Assembly: GCA_020439925.1 (NCBI GenBank)
Contig: JAGRPC010000038.1
Span: 1 to 36,569 of the forward strand
Source: Verrucomicrobiia bacterium
Lineage (GTDB): Bacteria > Verrucomicrobiota > Verrucomicrobiia > Verrucomicrobiales > DEV007
Length of the DNA: 36,569 bases
Direction: 5' to 3'
Positions within the stretch are counted from its first letter, which is position 1. Every line of letters begins with the position of its first letter. The notes beneath the pieces were generated by a model. That model had not been told where the DNA came from. It worked only from the letters and a program-made list of their open reading frames with translations, and made no database searches. Positions 15,880 through 23,647 of the stretch are shown piece by piece. Both the position numbers and the translations under genes were made by a program.

Positions 15880-16314
15880 ATGCTCAAAGGTATCTCGCCC
15901 CTGCTTTCACCCGATCTTCTCGCCACTCTCGCCCGCATGGGGCACGGTGATGAGATCATTCTTGCAGATGCCCACTTCCCCGGCGAATCGCTCGGACCGG
16001 AGGTGATCCGCGCGGACGGGCTGCGCATCGCCCCGCTTCTTGATGCGATCCTGCCACTCTTTGAGCTCGATTCCTTCGTGCCTCATCCCGTGGCGATGAT
16101 GGACGCAGTGCCGGGTGATACCCTCGATCCTTCGGTGGAGTCCTCCTACCTCGAGGCCATCCATCGCCACGCTCCCGGGTCACCTGCAATCGAACGTATC
16201 GAGCGATTCGCCTTCTACGAAAGGGCCCAAAAGGCATTTGCCGTCGTCATGACCGGAGAAACAGCCAAATATGGCAACGTCCTGCTGGTCAAAGGTGTGA
16301 CTCCCGTGAAATGA
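15880..16314 (+). CDS. fucU: L-fucose mutarotase (RbsD/FucU family)
   Basis: The 144-residue protein fits the RbsD/FucU family in length and motifs. [17 protein letters not shown] contains the catalytic His22, and the C-terminal [28 protein letters not shown] completes the active site. Pyranase and mutarotase members interconvert sugar anomers; the FYERA and GNVLLVKG segments favour FucU (fucose) over RbsD (ribose). The gene ends five bases before an aldo/keto reductase that resembles L-fucose dehydrogenase, so the pair would convert beta-L-fucose and oxidise it. The rest of a fucose pathway is not in the window. Confidence 0.87.
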   Translation: MLKGISPLLSPDLLATLARMGHGDEIILADAHFPGESLGPEVIRADGLRIAPLLDAILPLFELDSFVPHPVAMMDAVPGDTLDPSVESSYLEAIHRHAPGSPAIERIERFAFYERAQKAFAVVMTGETAKYGNVLLVKGVTPVK

Positions 16315-16318
16315 CCCG

Positions 16319-17311
16319 ATGAATCTATCGTGGCCACGCGTCGTTTTCGGAACGACCCCCCTCGGAAACATCTACCGGATCGTGCCGGAGGCTACCAAAC
16401 GCGAACTGATCGCGGAATGGTTCCGCCATGCCGACGCGCCGGTGTTCATCGATTCCGCTGGTAAGTATGGGGCCGGGCTGGCCCTCGAAAGCCTCGGGCG
16501 CCATCTAACTGCTCTCGAGATTGCGCCGAAAGATGTCGTCATCAGCAACAAACTCGCCTGGAAACGCGCTCCCCTTGTCACGCCCGAGCCAACCTTCGAG
16601 CCGGGCGCCTGGTTTGGACTGGAACACGATGCCGTGCAACGGATCAGCTACGAGGGCATTCTCGAATGCCATGAGGAAGGCAACCGGCTCCTCGGAACTT
16701 ACGAGGCCCGCATCGTATCCGTACATGATCCGGACGAATATCTCGCAGCGGCGGATTCGGCGGCGGACGATGAACGGCGCTTCCGCGACATCCTCGAAGC
16801 TTACCGGGCCCTCTACGAGCTGAAGAAAGCCGGCAAGGTCGACGCCGTGGGCGTGGGCGCGAAGAACTGGCTCTCCATTCAGCGCCTCCATGCGGCAGGG
16901 GTGGAATTCGATTGGGTGATGTTTGCCAATTCCTACACCGTGATGCGACATCCTCCGGAACTCCGGCGCTTCATGGAAGCGTTGAGCCAGCGCGGCACCG
17001 CCATCGTGAACTCCGCCGTCTTTCACGGTGGTTTTCTCACCGGCGGCGAGTTCTTCGACTACCGAAAGGTGACACGACAATCCGATCCCTCTCTTTTTGA
17101 TTGGCGCGACCGCTTCGAGGCGCTCTGTGCTCGATTCGGGATGACCCCGGCGGCGGTTGCGGCGGCCTTCGGACGCAGCGGACCAGGCGTCGTGGCCCTC
17201 GCCCTCAGCACAAGCCAGCCAGGTCGCGTCAACAACATGGTGGCACTGGCGAATGCGGAGATCGGCGCGGAACTCATGAGCGCACTCGTGGAAGAAGGCC
17301 TCGTTACGTAA
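16319..17311 (+). CDS. Aldo/keto reductase, L-fucose (D-threo-aldose) dehydrogenase-like
   Basis: The 330-residue protein has the TIM-barrel plan of the aldo/keto reductases. It starts with FGTTPLGNIY, and the catalytic tetrad is visible as Asp45 and Tyr50 (FIDSAGKYGAG), Lys78 (ISNKL) and His136 (VSVHDPDEY). The group of short GTxxLGN-starting enzymes includes D-threo-aldose 1-dehydrogenase, L-fucose dehydrogenase and pyridoxal dehydrogenase. Because it directly follows fucU (four bases after its stop), oxidation of L-fucose to the lactone is the best guess. The substrate cannot be settled from sequence alone, since pyridoxal 4-dehydrogenase and galactose dehydrogenases look similar. It converges with the ABC ATPase gene across a 31-base gap. 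Confidence 0.83.
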   Translation: MNLSWPRVVFGTTPLGNIYRIVPEATKRELIAEWFRHADAPVFIDSAGKYGAGLALESLGRHLTALEIAPKDVVISNKLAWKRAPLVTPEPTFEPGAWFGLEHDAVQRISYEGILECHEEGNRLLGTYEARIVSVHDPDEYLAAADSAADDERRFRDILEAYRALYELKKAGKVDAVGVGAKNWLSIQRLHAAGVEFDWVMFANSYTVMRHPPELRRFMEALSQRGTAIVNSAVFHGGFLTGGEFFDYRKVTRQSDPSLFDWRDRFEALCARFGMTPAAVAAAFGRSGPGVVALALSTSQPGRVNNMVALANAEIGAELMSALVEEGLVT

Positions 17312-17342
17312 ACCTCGACGAAGGATTGGTATTCTCAGCGGT

Positions 17343-18110
17343 TCACGGTTTCTTCTCCGCGGCAGTCCCTGATTCTTTCCAATCTTCCCTTTCGGTGACT
17401 TCCAGAAAGAGCTCCTCGAGTGAGGCCCCCTTGCTACCGCCAAACTGGGTGCGGATCTCGTCGACGGTGCCAACCACCCGGAGTCTTCCCTGATGGATGA
17501 TGCCGATACGATCGGCGAGTTCTTCCGCGACGTTCAAAAGGTGGGTCGACAGAAAAACCGTCACCCCCGCCTCGCTCCGGGCCTTCAGCTCCTCCTTGAC
17601 AACGCGGGCGTTTTTTGGATCAAGCCCCACCATGGGCTCGTCGATAATGATGACCTTGGGCTCGTGAAGCAGCGCCGAGGCAAAAGCGAGTCTCTGCCGA
17701 GTGCCGTGGCTGAGGTTCTCGATTCGCTGGCGGGCATAGGGAACGAGAGAGAACCGCTCCATCAACTCCGGCGTCCTCTCCTTCGCGGTTTCATGAGGCA
17801 CCTGGAAAAGTTCGGCGATGAACCCCATGAACTCGATGGGGGTGAGCTTGTCGTAAAACTCGGCGACATCGGGAATGTAACCGATTCGCTTTTTTGCCTC
17901 GAGAGGGTCCTTCTGGATGTCATATCCGCAGATCCTGGAACAACCTTCGGTCGGCTCGATGAGACCGGTAAGCAGTTTGATCGTCGTGGTTTTTCCGGCG
18001 GCATTGGGGCCGAGAAAAGCGAACAGTTCGCCTTGGGGGATAACGAGATCGAGTCCGTCCAGAGCGAGAAGATCGCCATAACGCATCGAGAGCCGGGATA
18101 TTTCAATCAT
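17343..18110 (-). CDS. ABC transporter ATP-binding protein (CcmA/NatA type)
   Basis: The 255-residue ATPase has Walker A GPNAAGKT (34-41), a signature LSHGT (133-137) instead of LSGGQ, Walker B VIIIDEP (153-159) and the H-loop His190 in FLSTHLL. The ending KGASLEELFLEVT is typical of the CcmA/NatA-like export ATPases that pair with separately encoded ABC-2 permeases. No permease gene lies on either side. Upstream, three bases away, is an unrelated membrane-anchored protein; downstream lies a convergent oxidoreductase. It must work with a permease encoded elsewhere or with an unrecognised partner. It is an intact gene of normal length for the domain plus a short tail. Confidence 0.9.
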   Translation of the reverse strand: MIEISRLSMRYGDLLALDGLDLVIPQGELFAFLGPNAAGKTTTIKLLTGLIEPTEGCSRICGYDIQKDPLEAKKRIGYIPDVAEFYDKLTPIEFMGFIAELFQVPHETAKERTPELMERFSLVPYARQRIENLSHGTRQRLAFASALLHEPKVIIIDEPMVGLDPKNARVVKEELKARSEAGVTVFLSTHLLNVAEELADRIGIIHQGRLRVVGTVDEIRTQFGGSKGASLEELFLEVTEREDWKESGTAAEKKP

Positions 18111-18113
18111 GGT

Positions 18114-18941
18114 TCAATTCTCGGAAGACTTGCGCTTGTAGGCATCGAGGGGCACGAGGATCTCAGAGACTGCCTCGAATCCAAGGTCGGTCTCGATCCG
18201 GAGGGGCTCTCCCGCCTCGCTGAGGAAAACGCGCACCTCCGAACTGTCACCCTCACCGCGAAACGTGAGCAGATAAGCACGCATCTCCCTGCCCGCCAGG
18301 TGAAAACTTCCCACCCGAGCTTCGGTCGTGAACTGGATCGCCGAAGGATCCAAGGCCCCCATCCCTGGAATCGGCAGACCACCGGCTCCCGCTCCGAGCA
18401 TCGAGAAGAGCGCTGCCGGATTGGTAGTCGTCCCTTCCGCTTCCGAATCGAAGGAGAAGATTTCTCGCCCGGTCATCTCCACCTTTCCCCTGACGAGAGG
18501 CTTTCCCCCTGCGGCACCGCGCTTGAATTCCATTTCTGCCCGGAGATCCTTCCCCGGGACACGGGCTGCCATCAGGCCGCCCCTGCTTTCCATGGCTTCA
18601 CTGAAGGTGAAAGTCCCCTTCAGGAACAACTCAACCTGATTAGCCGAAGACCTCTCGTCGTATCGCTCGAAAGAACCGGATACGGAAAAAAAACGCTGAA
18701 TCTCCCCCGATTCCTCGTCTTCTCCGGACCCGGCATTCACCGTAACCTGTCCCCTGCGCGTGCCGTTCTCGAGCAGGGTCATCGTGGTCGACTCATTCCA
18801 CCCGAACAAGACGGAAAAAACCTCGCGTGGGTCGATCCTTGTCATCCTGGAGCCGGGAGGAGCCCATACCACCGCCGATAGCCACGCCACACTGCCCATC
18901 CAGAAAAGAACGATGGCGATGGAAAGAAGGCGGAGCCGCAT
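18114..18941 (-). CDS. Membrane-anchored protein of unknown function next to an ABC ATPase
   Basis: I do not recognise this 275-residue protein. A single N-terminal hydrophobic segment (about residues 5-27) should be a signal anchor, and the remainder is predicted to lie outside the cytoplasm. The body is rich in beta-strand-type sequence with alternating charged and hydrophobic residues (GKVEMTGREIFSFDSEAEGTTT), a Gly/Pro-rich centre (LGAGAGGLPIPGMGALDPSAIQF), and a C-terminal part beginning VGSFHLAGREMRAYLLTFRG. It lies three bases upstream of the ABC ATPase, so the two are probably translated from one message and may form part of one export system. No transmembrane permease domain is present. 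Confidence 0.68.
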   Translation of the reverse strand: MRLRLLSIAIVLFWMGSVAWLSAVVWAPPGSRMTRIDPREVFSVLFGWNESTTMTLLENGTRRGQVTVNAGSGEDEESGEIQRFFSVSGSFERYDERSSANQVELFLKGTFTFSEAMESRGGLMAARVPGKDLRAEMEFKRGAAGGKPLVRGKVEMTGREIFSFDSEAEGTTTNPAALFSMLGAGAGGLPIPGMGALDPSAIQFTTEARVGSFHLAGREMRAYLLTFRGEGDSSEVRVFLSEAGEPLRIETDLGFEAVSEILVPLDAYKRKSSEN

Positions 18942-19085
18942 GCACTACCATCCTATCACATGAGCAACCACCGCTTCAACGCGTTTGCCACACCGACCTG
19001 AATTCCGGGAATGAAAACACCCCTATGGAGGGCAGCGCCGAGGAAACTGAGTTCCCGAGTGGTTCCCTCAAATCTGCATCGCCCA

Positions 19086-20378
19086 TCAAGGTTCCAGCCG
19101 CAATACCGCGCCCACCCCCTCGAGCCCGCTGCCGGCAACTTCAATATCCTTCGTCTCCGCTCCCAGCCGGATGGAATTCACCTTCACTCCTCTGGTTTCC
19201 GAAAACCGGTTGTCCCGTATTTCGATCCGAGTGGTTCCTCCCTGGATCTCAATGACGGACCCACCATCCTTCCCGTTGTCGATGAAGGAATTGCCTTCGA
19301 TGCGGTTGCGATGCCCGGCAAAATCCGGACCTCGTTCCGGCCGAAAAATCACGCCATGGTCGCGACTCGAACGGATCGTGTTAGCGACGACAAGATTGTC
19401 GGTGTCACGGTGACCTATGGACACGCCCAAACGGTTTCCCTCGATGATATTGTCCTCGGCCAGTCCATACTTGACGCCCCAGCAAAAGAAGATCCCGATG
19501 TCGCATCCGCGTAGCAGGTTCCCTCGGATCACAGGCCGCTGGGAACCCGACCCCGGATGAAGGGCGAGATTCCTGCAGTTTTCTACGTGGCAATTCTCGA
19601 CAACAACATCGTGGCAGATCTGCCAGGATATCCCGTCGCCCTCGTAGTTCCTCGCCGTGACTCCCCGAATCTCGACACGGTTACAGTCCTGGAGAAAAAT
19701 GCATCCCGCGTAGTTTCCGTCGAGCTCTTCGTTGTGCTTGCGGTTTCCGTCGAGAACGAGATTCTCGATGCGAAGATCTTCGACAAACTCTCCGCTCAGG
19801 ATGGGAAAAAGGCTCGCGCAAGTCGCGCTGTTCATTTGCCAGAGGTTTTTCCTCAGGGCTTGGTCAAGCTTGAAGCGTTTGCCGCTGCGAGCCACCAGAG
19901 TACGCTTCAGGACGGTGGCGACGCCGGTCTTCGCGTCCTTCGAGCGAAGACAAACACCGTCACCGACACGGAAGGAAGACGCATCGGTCAAAGTAATTTC
20001 CTGATCATACCAGTCACTGTCGAGGGCCAGCGCGGAGGAGGCCGAAGGCTCCTTCACGAGCACGGTCTTCTCCCCTTCCCCGACGAGGTTCACCCCGCTC
20101 TGCAGGTAGACCGCATTCCTCAATCGATAAGTTCCCGCGAGAATTCTCACGGTCCCGCCACCGAGCCGGGCAACCTGGTCGACCGCCGCCTGGATGACCC
20201 GCTGGTCGCTGCCGACGAGATCCGCTTCTGCATTGCCCACCGTGATGGTCAACGTTTCCTCCCAGTCCGGTTGCACGGCGGTGTCACCGCTGGTCTGCCG
20301 TGGATTCGTCACCGGAGGTCGCTCCGCTGCGTGGAGTAATCCGCCCATGAAAAGAAGGGCGACAAGGACCGGTCTCAT
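19086..20378 (-). CDS. Exported right-handed parallel beta-helix protein
   Basis: From the ATG at 20378 the product has 430 residues with a signal peptide (MRPVLVALLFMGGLLHAAERPP). It has the repeat pattern of pectate-lyase-like parallel beta-helices: RVIQAAVDQVARLGGGTVRILAGTY near the N-terminus, then coils such as VEDLRIENLVLDGNRKHN, VEIRGVTARNYEGDGI, DVVVENCHVENCRNLALH and NRIEGNSFIDNG. Proteins of this shape are mostly polysaccharide lyases, epimerases or glycosidases, or carry the PbH1 repeat without known activity. I cannot identify catalytic residues. The start is set by the signal peptide; an open frame from 20450 adds 24 residues. The protein shares its strand and neighbourhood with a propeller protein and two sulfatases, which suggests a role in extracellular polysaccharide use. 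Confidence 0.83.
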   Translation of the reverse strand: MRPVLVALLFMGGLLHAAERPPVTNPRQTSGDTAVQPDWEETLTITVGNAEADLVGSDQRVIQAAVDQVARLGGGTVRILAGTYRLRNAVYLQSGVNLVGEGEKTVLVKEPSASSALALDSDWYDQEITLTDASSFRVGDGVCLRSKDAKTGVATVLKRTLVARSGKRFKLDQALRKNLWQMNSATCASLFPILSGEFVEDLRIENLVLDGNRKHNEELDGNYAGCIFLQDCNRVEIRGVTARNYEGDGISWQICHDVVVENCHVENCRNLALHPGSGSQRPVIRGNLLRGCDIGIFFCWGVKYGLAEDNIIEGNRLGVSIGHRDTDNLVVANTIRSSRDHGVIFRPERGPDFAGHRNRIEGNSFIDNGKDGGSVIEIQGGTTRIEIRDNRFSETRGVKVNSIRLGAETKDIEVAGSGLEGVGAVLRLEP

Positions 20379-20425
20379 GAACTCTTGAAAATCTGTGGGT
20401 TTGATAAGCGCGAAAATCGGTGCCT

Positions 20426-21814
20426 TCAGGGAGCGGGAGACAGTTTCCATTTGGCTGCGTAGAGATCGCTTCCCCCGGAGGTCTTCAACTCGTGCCCTCC
20501 GAAAACCGCCGGGGCGGAGAAGGCTCCGGCGAAAATGAGTTCATCGGGGGCACGGAAGACAAGCGGGTAGGCGCTGTCGTTCTTCTCCCCTCCGGCAAGC
20601 TGGGTCCATCGGAGCGTTCCCGTTTCGTCAAAGGACGTCAGGAAAATGTCACCACTGCCTTTTGTCGTGAGCGCCTTTCCCGCCAACTCGGTATCGGCGT
20701 TGAAGTCGCCGCAGACATACACCTTTCCCTTTCCATCGGTCGCAACGCCAAGGCAGTAATCCGTTCCGTTCCCGTGCAACTGCCGTGCCCATTTCACCCT
20801 GCCTTCGGAATCGAGATGCACGATCAGTCCGTCATTGTCCTTCTCCCCCGAACTCGCAAAGGTTTCCCCCGCAACGGCAACCGCTCCCTTGAACATTCCC
20901 GCGCCCCAGACACGACCGGAGGCGTCGCAGGTGATTTCGTGATAAAGCGCTCCATGGCTCCCCGGAATGACGCTTGCCCAAATCCCTTCTCCCGCCGGAG
21001 TCAATTTCAGGGCAAAAGCCGCCTGCGTCGGAGCCTCGATCGCGACTTTCCCGAAAGAGCCGGTCCCTGAGACGTTACCCCCAAGATAAAGGTTTCCCTC
21101 CCCATCCACGGCGATGCCGTGGCCACTGCCCGACACCCCCGAGGTGGTGCGGACCCATTTCAAATCGCCCTCGGGTCCGTATTTCGCACAGAAGATGGCC
21201 CGGCCTTTTTCCTCTCCGGCGATCTTCACCTCGCCAAACTTGGACTCGCCCTGGATGGCGCCCGTGATGATCACATCTCCGCTCCCGTCGACGACGAGTC
21301 CGTGCCCATAATCATACCCTTCGCCTCCTGCCGTCCTCACCCAGAGAATCTTCCCCGCCGGAGAAAACTTGGCCGTGAAGACATCGTAGTCTCCCGCATT
21401 TTCCAAGGTTTCGCCGTTCACCTCAAGATCGGCGCTCTCAAAATGTCCCGTAACGTAGATGTTTCCTGCCGCATCGGTATCCGCTCCATAAGCGCGATCC
21501 GTCTTGCTTCCACCCAGACCACTCACCCAGACCGCCTCTCCCGCCGGGTCGAGCTTCACCAGAACCATGTCCATTCCCCCGGCACTGCTCCAGGTACGTT
21601 TCCCAAAGGCCGCATCACCCACGCATTCGGAAGCGAGAAACACGTTGCCCGCCTCGTCAACGGCGACCGCACGCGTCTTGTCGTGTTCCGCACCACCTCC
21701 CCCAAAGACCCACTCGCAGACCGGCGGTTCCGCCGCCCATGATACCCCTGTCAGAAGCAGCACCGCGAGAATACGTAGGAGGAAACGAGCTCGAAAGGTG
21801 GATTGGCGACTCAT
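20426..21814 (-). CDS. Exported SBBP-type beta-propeller protein
   Basis: The 462-residue protein starts at the ATG at 21814 with a signal peptide (MSRQSTFRARFLLRILAVLLL up to VSWAAEPP). It then has at least seven repeats of about 45-55 residues of the form GNVFLASECVG, FSPAGKILWVRTAGG and GNLYLGGNVSG, ending KWKLSPAP. This is the SBBP (beta-propeller) repeat of secreted bacterial proteins of unknown function. Repeats carry Asp/Gly-rich turns (AVDEAGNVFL, VDGEGNLYL, TDGKGKVYV). A TTG 24 bases upstream could be an alternative start. The stop lies 47 bases from the beta-helix gene start, so the two are probably in one transcript. Confidence 0.82.
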   Translation of the reverse strand: MSRQSTFRARFLLRILAVLLLTGVSWAAEPPVCEWVFGGGGAEHDKTRAVAVDEAGNVFLASECVGDAAFGKRTWSSAGGMDMVLVKLDPAGEAVWVSGLGGSKTDRAYGADTDAAGNIYVTGHFESADLEVNGETLENAGDYDVFTAKFSPAGKILWVRTAGGEGYDYGHGLVVDGSGDVIITGAIQGESKFGEVKIAGEEKGRAIFCAKYGPEGDLKWVRTTSGVSGSGHGIAVDGEGNLYLGGNVSGTGSFGKVAIEAPTQAAFALKLTPAGEGIWASVIPGSHGALYHEITCDASGRVWGAGMFKGAVAVAGETFASSGEKDNDGLIVHLDSEGRVKWARQLHGNGTDYCLGVATDGKGKVYVCGDFNADTELAGKALTTKGSGDIFLTSFDETGTLRWTQLAGGEKNDSAYPLVFRAPDELIFAGAFSAPAVFGGHELKTSGGSDLYAAKWKLSPAP

Positions 21815-21944
21815 GGCAAGGGATGCAGAGGGATTCAACGGCCCTCCTGTTTTCGCACGGCAGACACAACCGTGTCCCTACCGTGATTGCGCAAAACACA
21901 CGGCGGAGACGCCCACAACGAGATGAACCAAGGTCAAGCTTCTC

Positions 21945-23477
21945 TTATGGGAACTCGCTTCGCACCCCCAGCGCGTTCGCTCGCACCTTGCCCTCATGAT
22001 TGATGAAAGGTTCCGGATGCTCGACGCGCCCCAGCGGTCGCACGCCCGGCCCCTGTGAGTCGGGCTTTATCCCCAGATCGGCGTCCATGACCGCAGCCAG
22101 ATCCTTGAGTTGCTTCACGATCTCCGGACGGTTATCGGCCACGTTGGTCATTTCGCCGGGATCTGCCTCAAGATCAAACAAAGCGAGCCCCACGGGACGC
22201 CCTCCGTTCCCCCCCTTGCCTTTGCCATTGGCATTCGCCGCAGCGTTCGTGCCGAAATGGAGTTTCCAATTGCCCTGACGAATGGCCTGAAGCTCGAAGC
22301 CTCGGAAATAGTGGAACACCTCGTGACCCTTCGCCCCCTCCCTCCCGAGAAACACGCCGGAAACATCGAGGCCGTCGAGGCGGTGCCCATCCGGAATCTT
22401 TGCCCCGGCCAGCGCCGCGAAGGTCGGCAGGATATCGTGCATTCCAGTGATCTCGTCGCTGCTCGTGCCCGGCGGAATCGTCCCCGGCCACCACAACACT
22501 GTCGGAACCCTCACCCCACCCTCCCAGGTGCTGCCCTTGTTCCCTCGCAGCGGTGCATTCGAGGCACGTGAGGTGCCTCCGTTGTCCGACGTAAACATGA
22601 CGAGGGTGCGATCTCCGATTCCAAGCTCCCTAACCGTGTCGAGGACGCGACCCACGCTCCAGTCCACCTCCTCGACCCAGTCACTGTAGAGGCCCTTTCC
22701 GGATTTTCCGACCCAGTCCTTGCCCGGGTAGAGCGGAAAATGCACCGCACTGTGAGGCAGGTAGAGAAAGAAGGGGTTCTCCGAGTTTTCCTTGACGAAT
22801 TTCACCGCCGCTTCGGTGTAGGTATCCACGATGGCCTGGTGCTCGTCCTGTTTCACGCGTCCCACGACCTTGTCGTTTTCCACGAGTGGCAGCGGGGGTT
22901 GCGTCATTCCCGTGAGACCGGTTTCCAGTATTGCGGTTTCTCCCTTGGTTTTGGGCTGGTCTCCCTTGGGTTTCGGGATGGGCGCACCGAGGTCACTTTT
23001 CGTTCCCTCCTCCGCTGTGCCCATGTCATTTGAATAGGGAATGCCAAGGTAGTAATCGAATCCCTGCGCAACGGGGAGAAAGGGAGGTTGATCTCCGAGG
23101 TGCCACTTGCCGATACAACCCGTCCGGTAACCCGCTTCGTGCAAGACTTCGGCGACGGTGACCTCGTCCGGATTCAGGCCGACGGCCCCGGACGGAAAGA
23201 GAACGTGAGGAATGGGGAGGACACGCTTCGGATACGAACCCGTCATCAGGGCCGCACGCGAGGGGGAACAGACCGGGGCTGCATAATAATGGGTGAGCTT
23301 GCGTCCCTCCTCCGCCATGCGATCAAGATTGGGAGTGCGGTTCAGTTTCGAACCGAAGGGCCCGATGTCCGCATACCCGAGATCATCGATGTTGATGATG
23401 ATAAAATTTGGCTGGTCGGCAGCAGCAACGGGCCGAATAAACAACAAGGCAGGAAGTAGAAGGCACAAGAATCTCAT
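21945..23477 (-). CDS. Sulfatase, Cys-type, exported
   Basis: The 510-residue sulfatase starts at the ATG at 23477 with a signal peptide (MRFLCLLLPALLFIRPVAA). Metal ligands Asp31-Asp32 lie in NIDDLG, and the modification motif CSPSRAALMTG starts at Cys70, which would be converted to formylglycine. Later motifs are GKWHLGD and TSDNGGTS (second metal-site part), then a C-terminal domain. It belongs to the arylsulfatase A-like S1 family that removes sulfate esters from sugars or aryl compounds. The substrate cannot be deduced here. Activity needs a maturase (FGE or anSME type), which is not in the window. It is preceded by a second sulfatase on the same strand, 170 bases upstream. A longer frame to 23645 exists but has no signal peptide. 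Confidence 0.93.
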   Translation of the reverse strand: MRFLCLLLPALLFIRPVAAADQPNFIIINIDDLGYADIGPFGSKLNRTPNLDRMAEEGRKLTHYYAAPVCSPSRAALMTGSYPKRVLPIPHVLFPSGAVGLNPDEVTVAEVLHEAGYRTGCIGKWHLGDQPPFLPVAQGFDYYLGIPYSNDMGTAEEGTKSDLGAPIPKPKGDQPKTKGETAILETGLTGMTQPPLPLVENDKVVGRVKQDEHQAIVDTYTEAAVKFVKENSENPFFLYLPHSAVHFPLYPGKDWVGKSGKGLYSDWVEEVDWSVGRVLDTVRELGIGDRTLVMFTSDNGGTSRASNAPLRGNKGSTWEGGVRVPTVLWWPGTIPPGTSSDEITGMHDILPTFAALAGAKIPDGHRLDGLDVSGVFLGREGAKGHEVFHYFRGFELQAIRQGNWKLHFGTNAAANANGKGKGGNGGRPVGLALFDLEADPGEMTNVADNRPEIVKQLKDLAAVMDADLGIKPDSQGPGVRPLGRVEHPEPFINHEGKVRANALGVRSEFP

Positions 23478-23647
23478 GGTCACAAGCTGTGAAACGCGGA
23501 AGCAGGATGGAGACAACTCATGCTCCGGGCAAGAACGGATCGAGACGTGATCGGGCATGCCAGTTCCATAGCAAACAGCCAAAACCATCTCCCAGGAGGG
23601 AACACGGAAGAAGTTTCCACACGGGAGCTCCGCTTGGGAAAGCACCC

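Noticed and set aside
17493..18881. A 462-codon open frame on the plus strand, antisense to the ABC ATPase and its neighbour
   Set aside because: It spans two well-supported minus-strand genes and their junction. Its translation is rich in Arg, His, Gly and Pro with no recognisable domain, as expected for a shadow frame in GC-rich coding DNA.
19011..19514. A plus-strand frame covering the 18942-19085 gap and the 3' end of the beta-helix gene
   Set aside because: Most of it is opposite the beta-helix gene, and its product has no domain or plausible start signal. The gap itself holds nothing I can recognise.
23478..23647. An extended N-terminus of the first sulfatase reaching 23645
   Set aside because: The extra 56 residues precede a clear signal peptide starting at 23477 and would abolish export. 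They are more likely untranslated spacer after the upstream sulfatase gene.
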